Positions 36,005 through 44,360 of a DNA stretch of 64,000 nt are shown here, piece by piece. The stretch covers positions 1-64,000 of the forward strand of contig CALSML010000007.1 of the NCBI GenBank assembly GCA_943787445.1, written 5' to 3'. Origin of the DNA: an uncultured Alphaproteobacteria bacterium. GTDB lineage: Bacteria > Pseudomonadota > Alphaproteobacteria > UBA6615. Positions within the stretch are counted from its first letter, which is position 1; each line of letters opens with the position of its first letter. A model generated the notes under the pieces. It ran no database searches and was not told the origin of the DNA. It was given only the letters and a program-made list of their open reading frames with translations. The translations under genes and the position numbers were made by a program.

Positions 36005-36656
36005 ATGGCAGTACTACCCTGATCACAGACGAAGACGCCACGCCGGAACAGCAGGCGATCTTCGACGGCTCGCGCGCGCTTCTGGGCCGGGGTGTCCAAC
36101 TCCACCCGACTTGCAGCCGCGTCACCAAAGCTGATGCAGCCGCTGATGGGGTTCTTCATCGCAGCGCTTCGTTATGAGATCACCGGCGAACTCGATGTCT
36201 GGACCAAGATGCTGGTCATCGTGAAAACCTCGATGCTCAACGGCTGCGCCTATTGTTTCGGCCACAACACCACCCTGGGGCGCGCGCTGGGCATGACGGA
36301 CGAGCAGACGCACGCGCTGGAAGGTGACTACAGAAATTCGGATCTGTTCAGCGCGGCCGACAAGGCGGCGATCGCTTGGGCCGAATGCCTGACCGAGCGA
36401 CACTATCATCGCGACAAGACGACGATGGCGGACCTGAAAGAGCATTTCAACGATACTCCAGGTGCTCGAAATCACCATGGTGTCGGGATTCTTCAATTTC
36501 TGGAATCGCTTCAACGATGCGATGGAGCTGGATATCGTGAACCGGTTCAAGAAATCCACCGAACTCGATCCTGAAGATTACGTCGCCTATATGCGATCGT
36601 GCTGGTGGAATGCCGAGGACACGATGGATGGTTATCAGGCCAAAGCGGCAGAGTAG
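36005..36656 (+). CDS. Carboxymuconolactone decarboxylase-family protein (island copy; frameshifted)
   Basis: About 216 residues when three indels (about 36009, 36092, 36463) are bridged. Blocks: LITDEDATPEQQAIFDGSRA, LMQPLMGFFIAALRYEITGE, NGCAYCFGHNTTLGRALGM (CxxCxxH), FSAADKAAIAWAECLTERHY, and VLEITMVSGFFNFWNRFNDA. It is clearly a paralogue of the protein at 23517-24209. The gene begins twelve bases after the barrel-protein stop and ends twelve before the TRAP-like gene. Each break lies within well-conserved sequence, so sequencing error is likely. Confidence 0.78.
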
Positions 36657-36668
36657 GGTCTTTTCAAA

Positions 36669-37593
36669 ATGGCAGAGTTCGACATCAGGTTCAGTGGCTA
36701 TCAGGGCCCACGTTCGGTCCATAATCGTGCGGTGCAGGTTTTCGGTGAAAGCCTGACGGGCACGCTGGGTGAGAGAGTTTCCTTCGACCATGTGCTCAAT
36801 GTGACCGAACAGGGGCGCAAGGCCGCAGACCTGCTGGAGATGGTGGCCACGGGTGAAACATCTCTGTGCTATTTCTCGTCGAGCTATCTGGCTGACAAGG
36901 GTACCCGAGATTGCCTTGTTCGATCTGCCATTCCTGATCCGGGATCGCGCTCAGGCCTATGCGATGCTCGACGGGCCGCTGGGCCAGCTGATCGTTGACA
37001 AGATGGCAGAGGCCGCTGATTTTCGCATTGTCGCCTGGTGGGATAACGGGTTCCGGCATTTCTCCAACGGGGCGCGCCCGATCCGCATGCCGGCGGATTG
37101 TGAAGGCTTGAAAATTCGTACGCTGTTCAGCGCTCTGCAGCAGGAAAGCTTCGCGGCCATGGGTTTCGAGCCGGTGCCGCTGGATGTGGCCGAGCTGCCG
37201 GCAGCCTGCGCGGATGGCACTGTGGACGCTCAGGAAAACCCGCTGACCAACACCTTCAATTTTGGTATCGATGCCCATCATCGCTGGATCACCATGAGCG
37301 GTCATTTCTTCGGGCCGTGTGTCGTGCTCGCCCACAAGAACACCTGGGATTCATGGCCGGAGGATGTGCGTCAGGCGGTGCAGGATGCGCTGGCGCTGGC
37401 CACACCGGCGCAGCGGGGTTTCGCGGCGGGTGAGGACGCGGAGTTCATGTCGAAGATAGACCCGTCACGCAACGAGCTGATCGAACTCTCGGCGGAGGAA
37501 CGCGCGGCCTTCGAGATTGCGGTCCAGCCGGTGGTCGAAAAGACCATGGGGCGGTTCCGCGACGAACTGTTCGAGTATCTGCCGACAAGCTAG
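36669..37593 (+). CDS. TRAP-type (DctP-like) binding protein without signal peptide (one frameshift)
   Basis: About 308 residues; an extra G near 36901 breaks the frame. DctP features are FDIRFSGYQGPRSVHNRAVQ, VPEIALFDLPFLI, GFRHFSNGARPIRMPADCEG (with the ligand-binding Arg region), LKIRTLFSALQQESFAAMGF and ENPLTNTFNFG. Translation starts at the mature domain directly: there is no signal peptide, and the preceding gene ends only twelve bases upstream, leaving no room for one. No DctQ/DctM membrane genes are in the window. It may bind its ligand in the cytoplasm. Confidence 0.8.
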
Positions 37594-37611
37594 GTTGATG
37601 GGAATGCTCTT

Positions 37612-37872
37612 TCAGCTTTCCAGGAATGCCGTCAATTCGTTCACCGCGTGAAGCCATGCTGCTTCCTGATTTATCACTTGGTGATTTGCGCTCTTGAGCG
37701 AGATGAACTTCGCATCAGCTATGCGTGCGGCCATGAAGCGGGCTTCGCTGATCGGAGCGACAAGGTCACCTTCGGAATGAAGGATCAGGGTTGGCACAGA
37801 TACATCCTTGAGCAGATGCGAAACATCTAGGTCATCAATCGCTTTCCGCAGAAGTACGGCGTTTTCCGGTGA
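37612..37872 (-). pseudogene. 3' fragment of an alpha/beta hydrolase
   Basis: About 86 residues of the C-terminal end of an AB hydrolase: [20 protein letters not shown] and VPTLILHSEGDLVAPISEAR (catalytic Asp), then LKSANHQVINQEAAW (catalytic His). The nucleophile half is missing. Similarity stops at about 37872, where an unrelated catalase fragment begins on the opposite strand. This type of C-terminus is seen in hydrolases fused to adenylate-cyclase or DNA-binding domains. No start codon supports an independent gene. Confidence 0.75.
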
Positions 37873-38610
37873 AGTTCCATTTCAAAACCCAGCAGGGTCA
37901 CCGCCATTTCACCAATGCCGAGGCCGCCGAGGTCATCGGGCAATCGCGCGAAACCTATCAGGAGGAGCTCTTCGGCGGGATCGCGCGTGGTGAATTTCCG
38001 AAATGGACGGTCTGTGTCCAGATCATGCCCGAAGCGGATGCGGAGACGACGACCTACAATCCGTTCGATCTGACCAAGGTCTGGCCGCACGGGGAATACC
38101 CCCTCATTCAGGTTGGCGAGATGGAGCTGAACCGCAACGCGGACAATTACTTCGCCGAAATCGAACAGGCGGCGTTCACCCCGTCCAACACGGTTCCCGG
38201 CATCGGGTTCTCGCCGGACAAGATGTTGCAGGCGCGGCTGTTTTCCTATGCGGATGCGCATCGCTACCGGCTGGGAACCCATTACGAGGCACTGCCGGTG
38301 AATGCGCCGAAATGTCCGGTCCACCACTATCACAAGGATGGTGCGATGCGGTTCTTCCAGAACGACACTGGCAATCCGGATGCTTATTACGAGCCGAATT
38401 CAGTCGACGGGCCGCGTGAGGATGTATCCTTTGCCGAGCCGCCGCTCCGGATCTCGGGAGATGCGGACCGCTACAATCATCGCCGCGGCGATGGAGGGCG
38501 TGCCCGACGACATCAAGCAACGCCAGCTGGTCCATTTCTATCGGGCGGATTCGGCCTATGGCATCGGGGTTGCGGCGAAACTGGGCCTGCCGATCCCCGA
38601 AGACGACTAG
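37869..38610 (+). pseudogene. Catalase fragment (N-terminus missing, internal deletion)
   Basis: Similarity begins abruptly with [20 protein letters not shown], which in full catalases lies roughly 200 residues in. It continues through PYPLIQV-like [34 protein letters not shown] with the haem-ligand Tyr, and [17 protein letters not shown]. After [11 protein letters not shown] the usual 30-residue segment is gone and the sequence resumes in another frame at [20 protein letters not shown], ending GLPIPEDD. The catalytic His and Asn of the N-terminal half are absent, so no catalase activity is possible. Confidence 0.85.
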
Positions 38611-38644
38611 ACCGGTGTCAGAGCATGCCCCTGCGGGACGGGCT

Positions 38645-39533
38645 CTACCCGTCTTCGCGGATATCGTCGAACACCTTGTAAAGCAGCGAGTAGTCATCCT
38701 CGGCCATGCCGCGGTCGATCGCCTTGTTGAGGAAGGCGCTGGTTTCCTTGGCGTAGCGTGCATCCATGCCCATGCCTTCGGCCATGCGCACGACCATGCC
38801 GAGATCCTTGTTCAGATTGTAAACCCGGGACCGGGCATCCCATGTCTCGGAGAGAATGTGGCGCGGGAAACGCGCTTCGCTAGAATAGGAGCGCGCATTC
38901 GAGGTGTTGAAGACGTCGATCATGTCCGAAAGCTTCAGCCCCTGCGCGTTCGGCCATGCGGCCGGCCTCGCAGGTGGTCAGGAAGATCGAGTGGGTGACC
39001 ATGTTGTGGATCAGCTTCATGGCATGGCCGGCCCCGACCTCACCGAGGAAGTACATATTGTCGGCGATCGCTTCGAGACGTGCCCGGCAGGCTTCGAAGG
39101 TGGCCTCATCGCCGCCGATCATCAGGGTCAGGGTGCCGGCATCCGCTCCGGTGGCGCCGCCGCTCATGGCGGCATCGAGATACTGAATGCCGGCGTCGGT
39201 GGCGCGGGCCGCGAGGCGCTTTGTGTCCTCGGGGAAGGATGTGGTCAGGTCATAGACGATGGTTCCCGGTGCGGCCTGTGCCAGGACGCCATCCGGGCCT
39301 TCGAACGATGCTTCGATCTCGGGGGTTGCGGGCACCACATAGACCATCATCGCACCGGCAGCCGCCATGTCTCCCGGCGTGGCCACCACGATGTTTTCGG
39401 TTTGCGCAAGATTGTCGCGGGCCTCTTCGCTGATGTCCCAGACCGCGGTGATGTGACCGGCCTTGGCGAAGTTGGCGGCGATGCCGCGGCCCATATTGCC
39501 GAGCCCGATTACCCCGATTGTGGGCTGTGTCAT
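38645..39533 (-). CDS. 3-hydroxyisobutyrate dehydrogenase-like (beta-hydroxyacid) oxidoreductase, one frameshift
   Basis: About 296 residues. The NAD(P) motif is [20 protein letters not shown], the substrate motif [16 protein letters not shown], and the catalytic Lys is in [13 protein letters not shown]. The C-terminal helical domain ([37 protein letters not shown]) follows after one indel near 38945. Family members oxidise 3-hydroxy acids such as 3-hydroxyisobutyrate or tartronate semialdehyde. It is the last gene of a minus-strand unit with GntR, YciI and Gfo/Idh, 26 bases after the GntR stop. Confidence 0.87.
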
Positions 39534-39559
39534 GTTCATTCTCCGTTCGGCCATGGGGA

Positions 39560-40327
39560 TTATCCCCGTTGGGCCACATAGGTGTAGTGGGATGTGTTGC
39601 AGCGGCTGACCCGCCATTCGACCGGGCGTTCGTCGATCGTGACGGCAACGCGGTCGATCTCGAGCAGCGGTGCGTCAGGCATGATGCCCAGCAGTTGTGC
39701 TTCGAGGGCTTCTGCCGCGACCGCGGATACGGATTCCGAGGCCTTGGCGACGGTGATGCCGTATTCACCCTGATAGAAGCGGTAGAGGTTCTCGGGCAAC
39801 TTCAGATCGCCTCCCAGACCCGGGAACAGGTTTTGGGGCAGGGTCAGACGTTCGACGATCACCGGTTGTTCCTGCAATTCGCGCACCCGGTGCATGGCGA
39901 CCACATTCGCGCCGGGCCCTAGTTCGAGTTTGGTGCGTTCGATTTCCGTCGCCGGTCGCTGTTCGCAGGCCAGTGTTCGGCTGAACGGCATGGCCTGGTC
40001 GCCGTCCTTGCTTTTCAGGTTGAAATAAAGGAACAGCGCGCGCCGCTCGGTGTATTCGGACACGAAGGTGCCCCGGCCCTGACGCCGCTCGAGCAGGTTT
40101 TCGGCGACCATGTCGTTGAGTGCCTTGCGGACAGTGCCCTGACTGACGGACAGCTCTGCGGCCAGTTCGAATTCGCTTGACAGGGCCTCACCGGGCTTCC
40201 AGTAATTGTCGATCAGCCGCTTGCGGATGATCTCCTCAACCTGAGCATAGAGCGGTTTTCCCGGCGCGCGTTTGAGCTTCGCCGGTTTGCGCGTTTTAGG
40301 TTTTGCGGTTTTGGGTTTTGACGCCAT
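39560..40327 (-). CDS. GntR-family (HutC/UTRA) transcriptional regulator
   Basis: 255 residues. A Lys/Pro-rich N-terminal tail (KPKTAKPKTRKPAKLKRA) precedes the winged helix PLYAQVEEIIRKRLIDNYWK through SVSQGTVRKALNDMVAENLL (recognition helix) and ERRQGRGTFVSEY. A UTRA ligand-binding domain follows (ERTKLELGPGANVVAMHRVR; PVIVERLTLP; ASESVSAVAAEA). It is the only regulator in the island and the obvious candidate to bind the GGTCTTGTACAAGACC palindrome at 32342. Its effector is probably an island metabolite. Confidence 0.9.
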   Translation of the reverse strand: MASKPKTAKPKTRKPAKLKRAPGKPLYAQVEEIIRKRLIDNYWKPGEALSSEFELAAELSVSQGTVRKALNDMVAENLLERRQGRGTFVSEYTERRALFLYFNLKSKDGDQAMPFSRTLACEQRPATEIERTKLELGPGANVVAMHRVRELQEQPVIVERLTLPQNLFPGLGGDLKLPENLYRFYQGEYGITVAKASESVSAVAAEALEAQLLGIMPDAPLLEIDRVAVTIDERPVEWRVSRCNTSHYTYVAQRG

Positions 40328-40434
40328 GAGCCGCCCCGCCTTCCGTTTTGGCTGTGTGCTTGTGGTCGACCGCCAGCGGCAACTAATACGTGGCCAGCCG
40401 ACGGAGCGTCAATCTGGACATTTCTGATTCGGGG

Positions 40435-40848
40435 TCAAAGAACTTCGCGTTCCCCGGATGCGAAACCGACCTTCACCGAGATGGTGCCTTCGTTCACGAT
40501 CCAGGGGCGGACGCGATAGCTGCGGGCCCCCGCCGCGTGCATAGGATCCGCGGCGGCGATGGCCTCTGCCTGTGCCAGAGATTCGGCCCGGATGACGACC
40601 ATGCCGTCGCCGGACCAGGTTTCACCATTGTCCTCGGCCATGGGCCCGGCCGCGAACATCACGCCGGTGTCTTCCAGCATGCGCTGATAGGCCAAGTGTT
40701 CCTTGATGTTGGCGCGGATCGGTTCCATGCCGTCGGTAGCACTGGTGAAGACGACATAGAGTTCCTTGCCCAGAAGGCCATTGATCCTGGCGCGCTCGAG
40801 CATTGTTTCCCAGGGCACGCTGTCCGAGGTGAGACCTGCATCTGACAT
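40435..40848 (-). CDS. YciI-like protein
   Basis: 137 residues from ATG 40848. The YciI/ferredoxin-like barrel is recognised in KELYVVFTSATDGMEPIRAN, IKEHLAYQRMLEDTGVMFAA (Asp/His region), MVVIRAESLAQAEAIAAADP, and RVRPWIVNEG. YciI-type proteins are small putative lyases or binding proteins in catabolic clusters. It lies between the second Gfo/Idh gene and gntR, with 49 and 107 base gaps. Confidence 0.82.
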   Translation of the reverse strand: MSDAGLTSDSVPWETMLERARINGLLGKELYVVFTSATDGMEPIRANIKEHLAYQRMLEDTGVMFAAGPMAEDNGETWSGDGMVVIRAESLAQAEAIAAADPMHAAGARSYRVRPWIVNEGTISVKVGFASGEREVL

Positions 40849-40897
40849 GTTCGATCCTTCTGTTCGCAAAATTGTGTTGTGGAGTTGGTGCCGAGGC

Positions 40898-42022
40898 CTA
40901 GTCTTCGTAGAAGGCATCCAGATTGATCGGCATGTCCATTCGTTCGTTGCGCTTGGAGGCCAGATCCATGGCCATGGTCATGATCAGGTTGCGATGACCG
41001 TCATGGGCCGTGGCGTGCGGCGTTTCCATGCCGGTATAGAGCCGCTGGTACCAGGACACGGTTTCTTCGCGCATCGGCCCCCAGAGCTGTCCGTTGTAGA
41101 TATCGCCCGGCGGGTAGCTGGTCATGAAATCGACATGGCGCTGGTATTCCGGAGTGAACCCGTCGGGTGCATAACCGGCTCCCTGGGGGATTTCACTGGC
41201 GATGACGAGATCACGGTGAGTGTCCTCGATATCGATGACACCCCGGTCCCCGATGATCCCGATCTCCAGTCCATAGACTGCGCCCGGCCAGACAACGGGT
41301 GCGGCCCAGGAGATGTTCATCGAGAACATGGTGCCGTCATCCATGGTGAAAATGCCAAAGGTCGAATCCTTGGTGCCGTACTGGGACAACGCCTTGTCGT
41401 TGGACTGGGCGTAGACGGAGACCGGCGTCTTGCCTTCCATCAGCCACATGCACATGTCGAGCGCATGGGTGCCCGAGACCACCATGGGCGTCAGGTTCTG
41501 TCGCTGGTTGGTGCGCTGGACGGTGGCAATGGGGACCATGCGGTTCATCAGGGCCCGGGTGACAACTCCGGTGACTTCACCGATCTGGCCGGTCATCAGG
41601 CGTTCCTTCACCGTTAGGAAGCGGCGGCGGAAACGCTGGGTGTAACCGATCACTGCATCGACATTGTTGGTCTCGATCGCGTCAAGGACGCGCCGGGATT
41701 CCCGGGCATCGGTCGCCAGCGGTTTTTCAATGAACAGGGCATGGCCGGCATCGGCTGCCGCGATGGTGGGCGCACCATGATGGTTTTCATCAGTCGCGAT
41801 GATGACGGCATCGACTTCAGGGCGCGCGATCAGCTCCTCGAAATTGGAGGTCTTGAAATCCGCATCCACATCCTCGGCCAGACGATCGAGCAGGTCTTCC
41901 TTGATGTCACACAAGCCGATCCAGCCAATGCCCGGATAGTCGTGCGCGAACTCCGCACGGATGCGTCCGATGGTGCCACAGCCGATAACGGCGAGGCCGA
42001 GGGGTTTCTTCTGCTCGGTCAT
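40898..42022 (-). CDS. Gfo/Idh/MocA-family oxidoreductase (island, copy 2)
   Basis: 374 residues. NAD motif GLAVIGCGTIGRIRAEFAHD, AVIIATDENHHGAPTIAAAD, and the catalytic Lys in ALFIEKPLATDARES. The GYTQRFRRRFLTV block parallels copy 1 at 32422-33480. VSGTHALDMCMWLMEG carries the conserved His of the active site. It is the first gene of the minus-strand unit, with the upstream region (42023-42197) shared with hprK. The pairing with copy 1 suggests sequential or reversible oxidation and reduction of one polyol or sugar. Confidence 0.9.
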   Translation of the reverse strand: MTEQKKPLGLAVIGCGTIGRIRAEFAHDYPGIGWIGLCDIKEDLLDRLAEDVDADFKTSNFEELIARPEVDAVIIATDENHHGAPTIAAADAGHALFIEKPLATDARESRRVLDAIETNNVDAVIGYTQRFRRRFLTVKERLMTGQIGEVTGVVTRALMNRMVPIATVQRTNQRQNLTPMVVSGTHALDMCMWLMEGKTPVSVYAQSNDKALSQYGTKDSTFGIFTMDDGTMFSMNISWAAPVVWPGAVYGLEIGIIGDRGVIDIEDTHRDLVIASEIPQGAGYAPDGFTPEYQRHVDFMTSYPPGDIYNGQLWGPMREETVSWYQRLYTGMETPHATAHDGHRNLIMTMAMDLASKRNERMDMPINLDAFYED

Positions 42023-42197
42023 ATTTGCATCACTCCCTGAAACTCATTTTGCTTTTGCCGCCGACGCATTGGCGCGCGGGACATTTAACGAGGGGTATAT
42101 CATGACTTCCCTGTGACCCATTGTGCCGTTGGGGAAAAACTGCCGCGCGTAATGGGAAGTCGTGGCGCCGTTGCAGCGCCTCGGGCAGAATTGCGCC

Positions 42198-42647
42198 ATG
42201 ACCCTGATTCACGGAACATGCGTGGCCTTTGCCGATGGCGATCACTGGAGCGCTGTTCTGTTGCAGGGGAGATCCGGGGTGGGGAAATCCGATCTGGCCC
42301 TGCGGCTGATCGACGTTGGCGCATCGCTGGTGGCCGATGATCAGGTTGCGCTTGCGGCTGTGGATGGCCGGGTGACCGCCAGCGCGCCGGACCGCCTTGC
42401 CGGCCTGCTCGAGGTGCGTGGTCTGGGGATCGTGAAACAGCCCTGTCTGGCCGTCGCGGAAATTGTGCTGGTGTGTGACTTGTGCGCGCCGGAGGGTGTT
42501 GTGCGGATGCCGGAACCGGAGTTCGTGAGCCTTGTCGGTGTCTCCGTCCCGCTGTTGCGACTGGCACCGTTTGAAAATTCTGCTCCGGCCAAGCTTCGCC
42601 TTGCTGTAGACCTCGCACGGCGCGGTATACTCGCGCGAAATCTCTGA
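42198..42647 (+). CDS. hprK: HPr kinase/phosphorylase, short alphaproteobacterial form
   Basis: 149 residues, the catalytic C-terminal domain only, as is usual in alphaproteobacteria. Walker A is [18 protein letters not shown], followed by [18 protein letters not shown] and the family signature [12 protein letters not shown]. It phosphorylates HPr on a serine in response to metabolic state. It begins a tight operon with rapZ (13-base gap), EIIA (4-base overlap) and HPr (6-base gap). The AEC-to-Gfo/Idh island separates it from its usual neighbours chvIG. Confidence 0.93.
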   Translation: MTLIHGTCVAFADGDHWSAVLLQGRSGVGKSDLALRLIDVGASLVADDQVALAAVDGRVTASAPDRLAGLLEVRGLGIVKQPCLAVAEIVLVCDLCAPEGVVRMPEPEFVSLVGVSVPLLRLAPFENSAPAKLRLAVDLARRGILARNL

Positions 42648-42660
42648 GAAACAGGCAATC

Positions 42661-43593
42661 ATGTCCGAACAGATGAATCCGACCGATCCTGCCGATGATA
42701 CGCGTTCGTCTCTGGCCGGGCGTGTGCTGGTGGTTACAGGACTGTCCGGGGCGGGACGTTCGACGGCGTTGAAGGCGCTTGAAGACATGAATTGCGAGGT
42801 GGTCGACAATCTGCCGCTTCGTCTGGTGCCGAGCCTGATCCAGCAGGGTCCTGCGGAGGGGCGTGGGCTGGCGATTGGTGTGGATGTGCGCACCCGTGAC
42901 TTCGCGGCAGATGTGTTTGCCCAGCAGGTCGAGGAACTTCGCTCTCAGGCCTCCGGTCGGATCGATCTGGTGTTTCTGGATTGCGCCAATGATGTGATCG
43001 CCCGACGTTACACCGAAACCCGCCGTGTTCACCCGATGGCCAGTGACCGGCCCCTGAGCGACGGTATCGCGGCGGAGCGGAGATTGCTGTCGCCGCTGCT
43101 TGACGGTGCAGATGTCGTGATCGACACGAGCCTGACCAATATCCATGAATTCGGACGACTCCTGCGCGACCGTCTCGTCGGTGAGCCGGTGGGCGAGGCC
43201 AATGTTCTGGTGACGTCTTTTTCCTATCGTCATGGCTTACCCCGGGATGCGGATCTGGTGATCGATGTCCGGTTTTTGCGCAACCCGCATTACGATTCTG
43301 AGCTCCGGTCCAAAACCGGACGCGACCGGGATGTGGGCGCGTTCATCACCGAGGATCCGAATTACGAAGAATTCTTTTCCCGCCTGACCAACCTGCTGGC
43401 GCTGCTTCTGCCGCGGTTCAACGAAGAGGGGAAAAGCTATCTGACTATTGCGATCGGCTGCACTGGCGGCCAGCATCGTTCTGTCTATGTGGCCGAAGAA
43501 TTGCGCAACTGGCTCGCCGAACGCGCCACCCGGGTCGATGTGCGACATCGTGAATTGTCTTTTGATACAGAGGACAGTGGAGATGACCGATGA
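42661..43593 (+). CDS. rapZ: RNase adapter RapZ (YvcJ-like P-loop protein)
   Basis: 310 residues. The nucleotide motif is VTGLSGAGRSTALKALEDM (Lys of Walker A is Arg here), followed by EVVDNLPLRLVPSL, VFLDCANDVIARRYTETRRV with the HP, and the C-terminal GCTGGQHRSVYVAEEL. In enterobacteria it guides RNase E to the sRNA GlmZ to set amino-sugar synthesis; in alphaproteobacteria the target is unproven. It sits in the hprK-PTS operon, consistent with a link between PTS state and envelope precursor control. Confidence 0.94.
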   Translation: MSEQMNPTDPADDTRSSLAGRVLVVTGLSGAGRSTALKALEDMNCEVVDNLPLRLVPSLIQQGPAEGRGLAIGVDVRTRDFAADVFAQQVEELRSQASGRIDLVFLDCANDVIARRYTETRRVHPMASDRPLSDGIAAERRLLSPLLDGADVVIDTSLTNIHEFGRLLRDRLVGEPVGEANVLVTSFSYRHGLPRDADLVIDVRFLRNPHYDSELRSKTGRDRDVGAFITEDPNYEEFFSRLTNLLALLLPRFNEEGKSYLTIAIGCTGGQHRSVYVAEELRNWLAERATRVDVRHRELSFDTEDSGDDR

Positions 43594-44009
43594 TCGGTCT
43601 GGTTCTGGTCACCCATGGCCGCCTGGCGGAGGAGTTTTTGGCCGCAATGGAGCATGTGTTGGGCAAGCAGGAAAATGCGGAAGCGATTTCCATCGGTGCC
43701 GACGACGATATGGAAGTTCGTCGGGCCGACATTGTTGCCGCGGTTTCGCGGGTGGGATCGGCCGATGGTGTGGTCGTTCTGACCGATATGTTCGGCGGAA
43801 CTCCGTCCAATCTGGTGATCTCGATCATGGATGCGCCCGGGGACGCCATGCCGGTGGAGGTTGTTGCGGGGGTAAATTTGCCAATGCTGATACGACTGGC
43901 CGGTGCGCGCGAACAGATGCCGCTTGCAGAGCTGGTGGTTGAAGCCCGGGATGCGGGGCGCAAATACATCAACCTCGCCTCCGTGCTGTTGGCCAACAAG
44001 GATGGATAG
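43590..44009 (+). CDS. PTS EIIA component, mannose family
   Basis: 139 residues. The phospho-acceptor His9 is in GLVLVTHGRLAEEF, with DMFGGTPSNLVISIM and VEVVAGVNLPMLIRLA typical of EIIA-Man. It is overlapped by the rapZ end (ATGA). No EIIB or EIIC genes are here, so it belongs to the regulatory (non-transporting) PTS that signals through HPr and EIIA, known in alphaproteobacteria to affect ChvIG and carbon storage. Confidence 0.94.
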   Translation: MIGLVLVTHGRLAEEFLAAMEHVLGKQENAEAISIGADDDMEVRRADIVAAVSRVGSADGVVVLTDMFGGTPSNLVISIMDAPGDAMPVEVVAGVNLPMLIRLAGAREQMPLAELVVEARDAGRKYINLASVLLANKDG

Positions 44010-44015
44010 TCCGGC

Positions 44016-44297
44016 GTGAGTGCGCGCGCGCCGATACGTCAGGTTGTCGAAATCATCAATCAGCGGGGCCTGCATGCGCGCGCTTCGGCGAAATTCGTCA
44101 AGCTGGCAGAAACCTTTGACGCCAAGATCGAGGTGCACAAGGACGGGATGGCCGTGCCGGGAACTTCGATCATGGGCCTGCTGATGCTGGCGGCGGGGCC
44201 GGGCACGGAGATTGAAATTCACGCAGATGGCCCGGATTCGGACGCGGCGCTGGAAGCGCTCGTCAAGCTGATCGGGGATCGCTTCGGCGAGGATTGA
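44016..44297 (+). CDS. Phosphocarrier protein HPr
   Basis: 93 residues from a GTG start. His20 in QRGLHARASAKFV is the EI phosphorylation site and Ser51 in GTSIMGLLMLAAGPG is the HprK site. The rest is a normal HPr fold. It is last in the hprK-rapZ-EIIA-HPr operon and is followed by a hairpin terminator. Confidence 0.96.
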   Translation: MSARAPIRQVVEIINQRGLHARASAKFVKLAETFDAKIEVHKDGMAVPGTSIMGLLMLAAGPGTEIEIHADGPDSDAALEALVKLIGDRFGED

Positions 44298-44299
44298 AA

Positions 44300-44332
44300 A
44301 CGGCGCCCGCTCTGCGGAGCGGACGCCGTCGT
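44300..44332. terminator. Hairpin terminator after the PTS operon
   Basis: ACGGCGCCCGCTC (44301-44313) pairs with GAGCGGACGCCGT around a TGCG loop, with a single C-A mismatch. It lies directly after the HPr stop; the following porin gene is convergent. Confidence 0.75.
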
Positions 44333-44360
44333 CAGGACATTGATCTGTCGGATCAGCCGA

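Noticed and set aside
37612-42022. Toxin-antitoxin, CRISPR, prophage or transposon content of the island
   Set aside because: No repeats with regular spacers, no transposase, integrase or terminal inverted repeats, and no tRNA at the island edges could be seen; mobility is inferred only from synteny.
42661-43593. Walker A Lys-to-Arg change in RapZ as a sign of inactivation
   Set aside because: All other RapZ motifs are intact and the GAGRST form is, as far as I recall, common in alphaproteobacterial RapZ proteins, so it is not evidence of loss.
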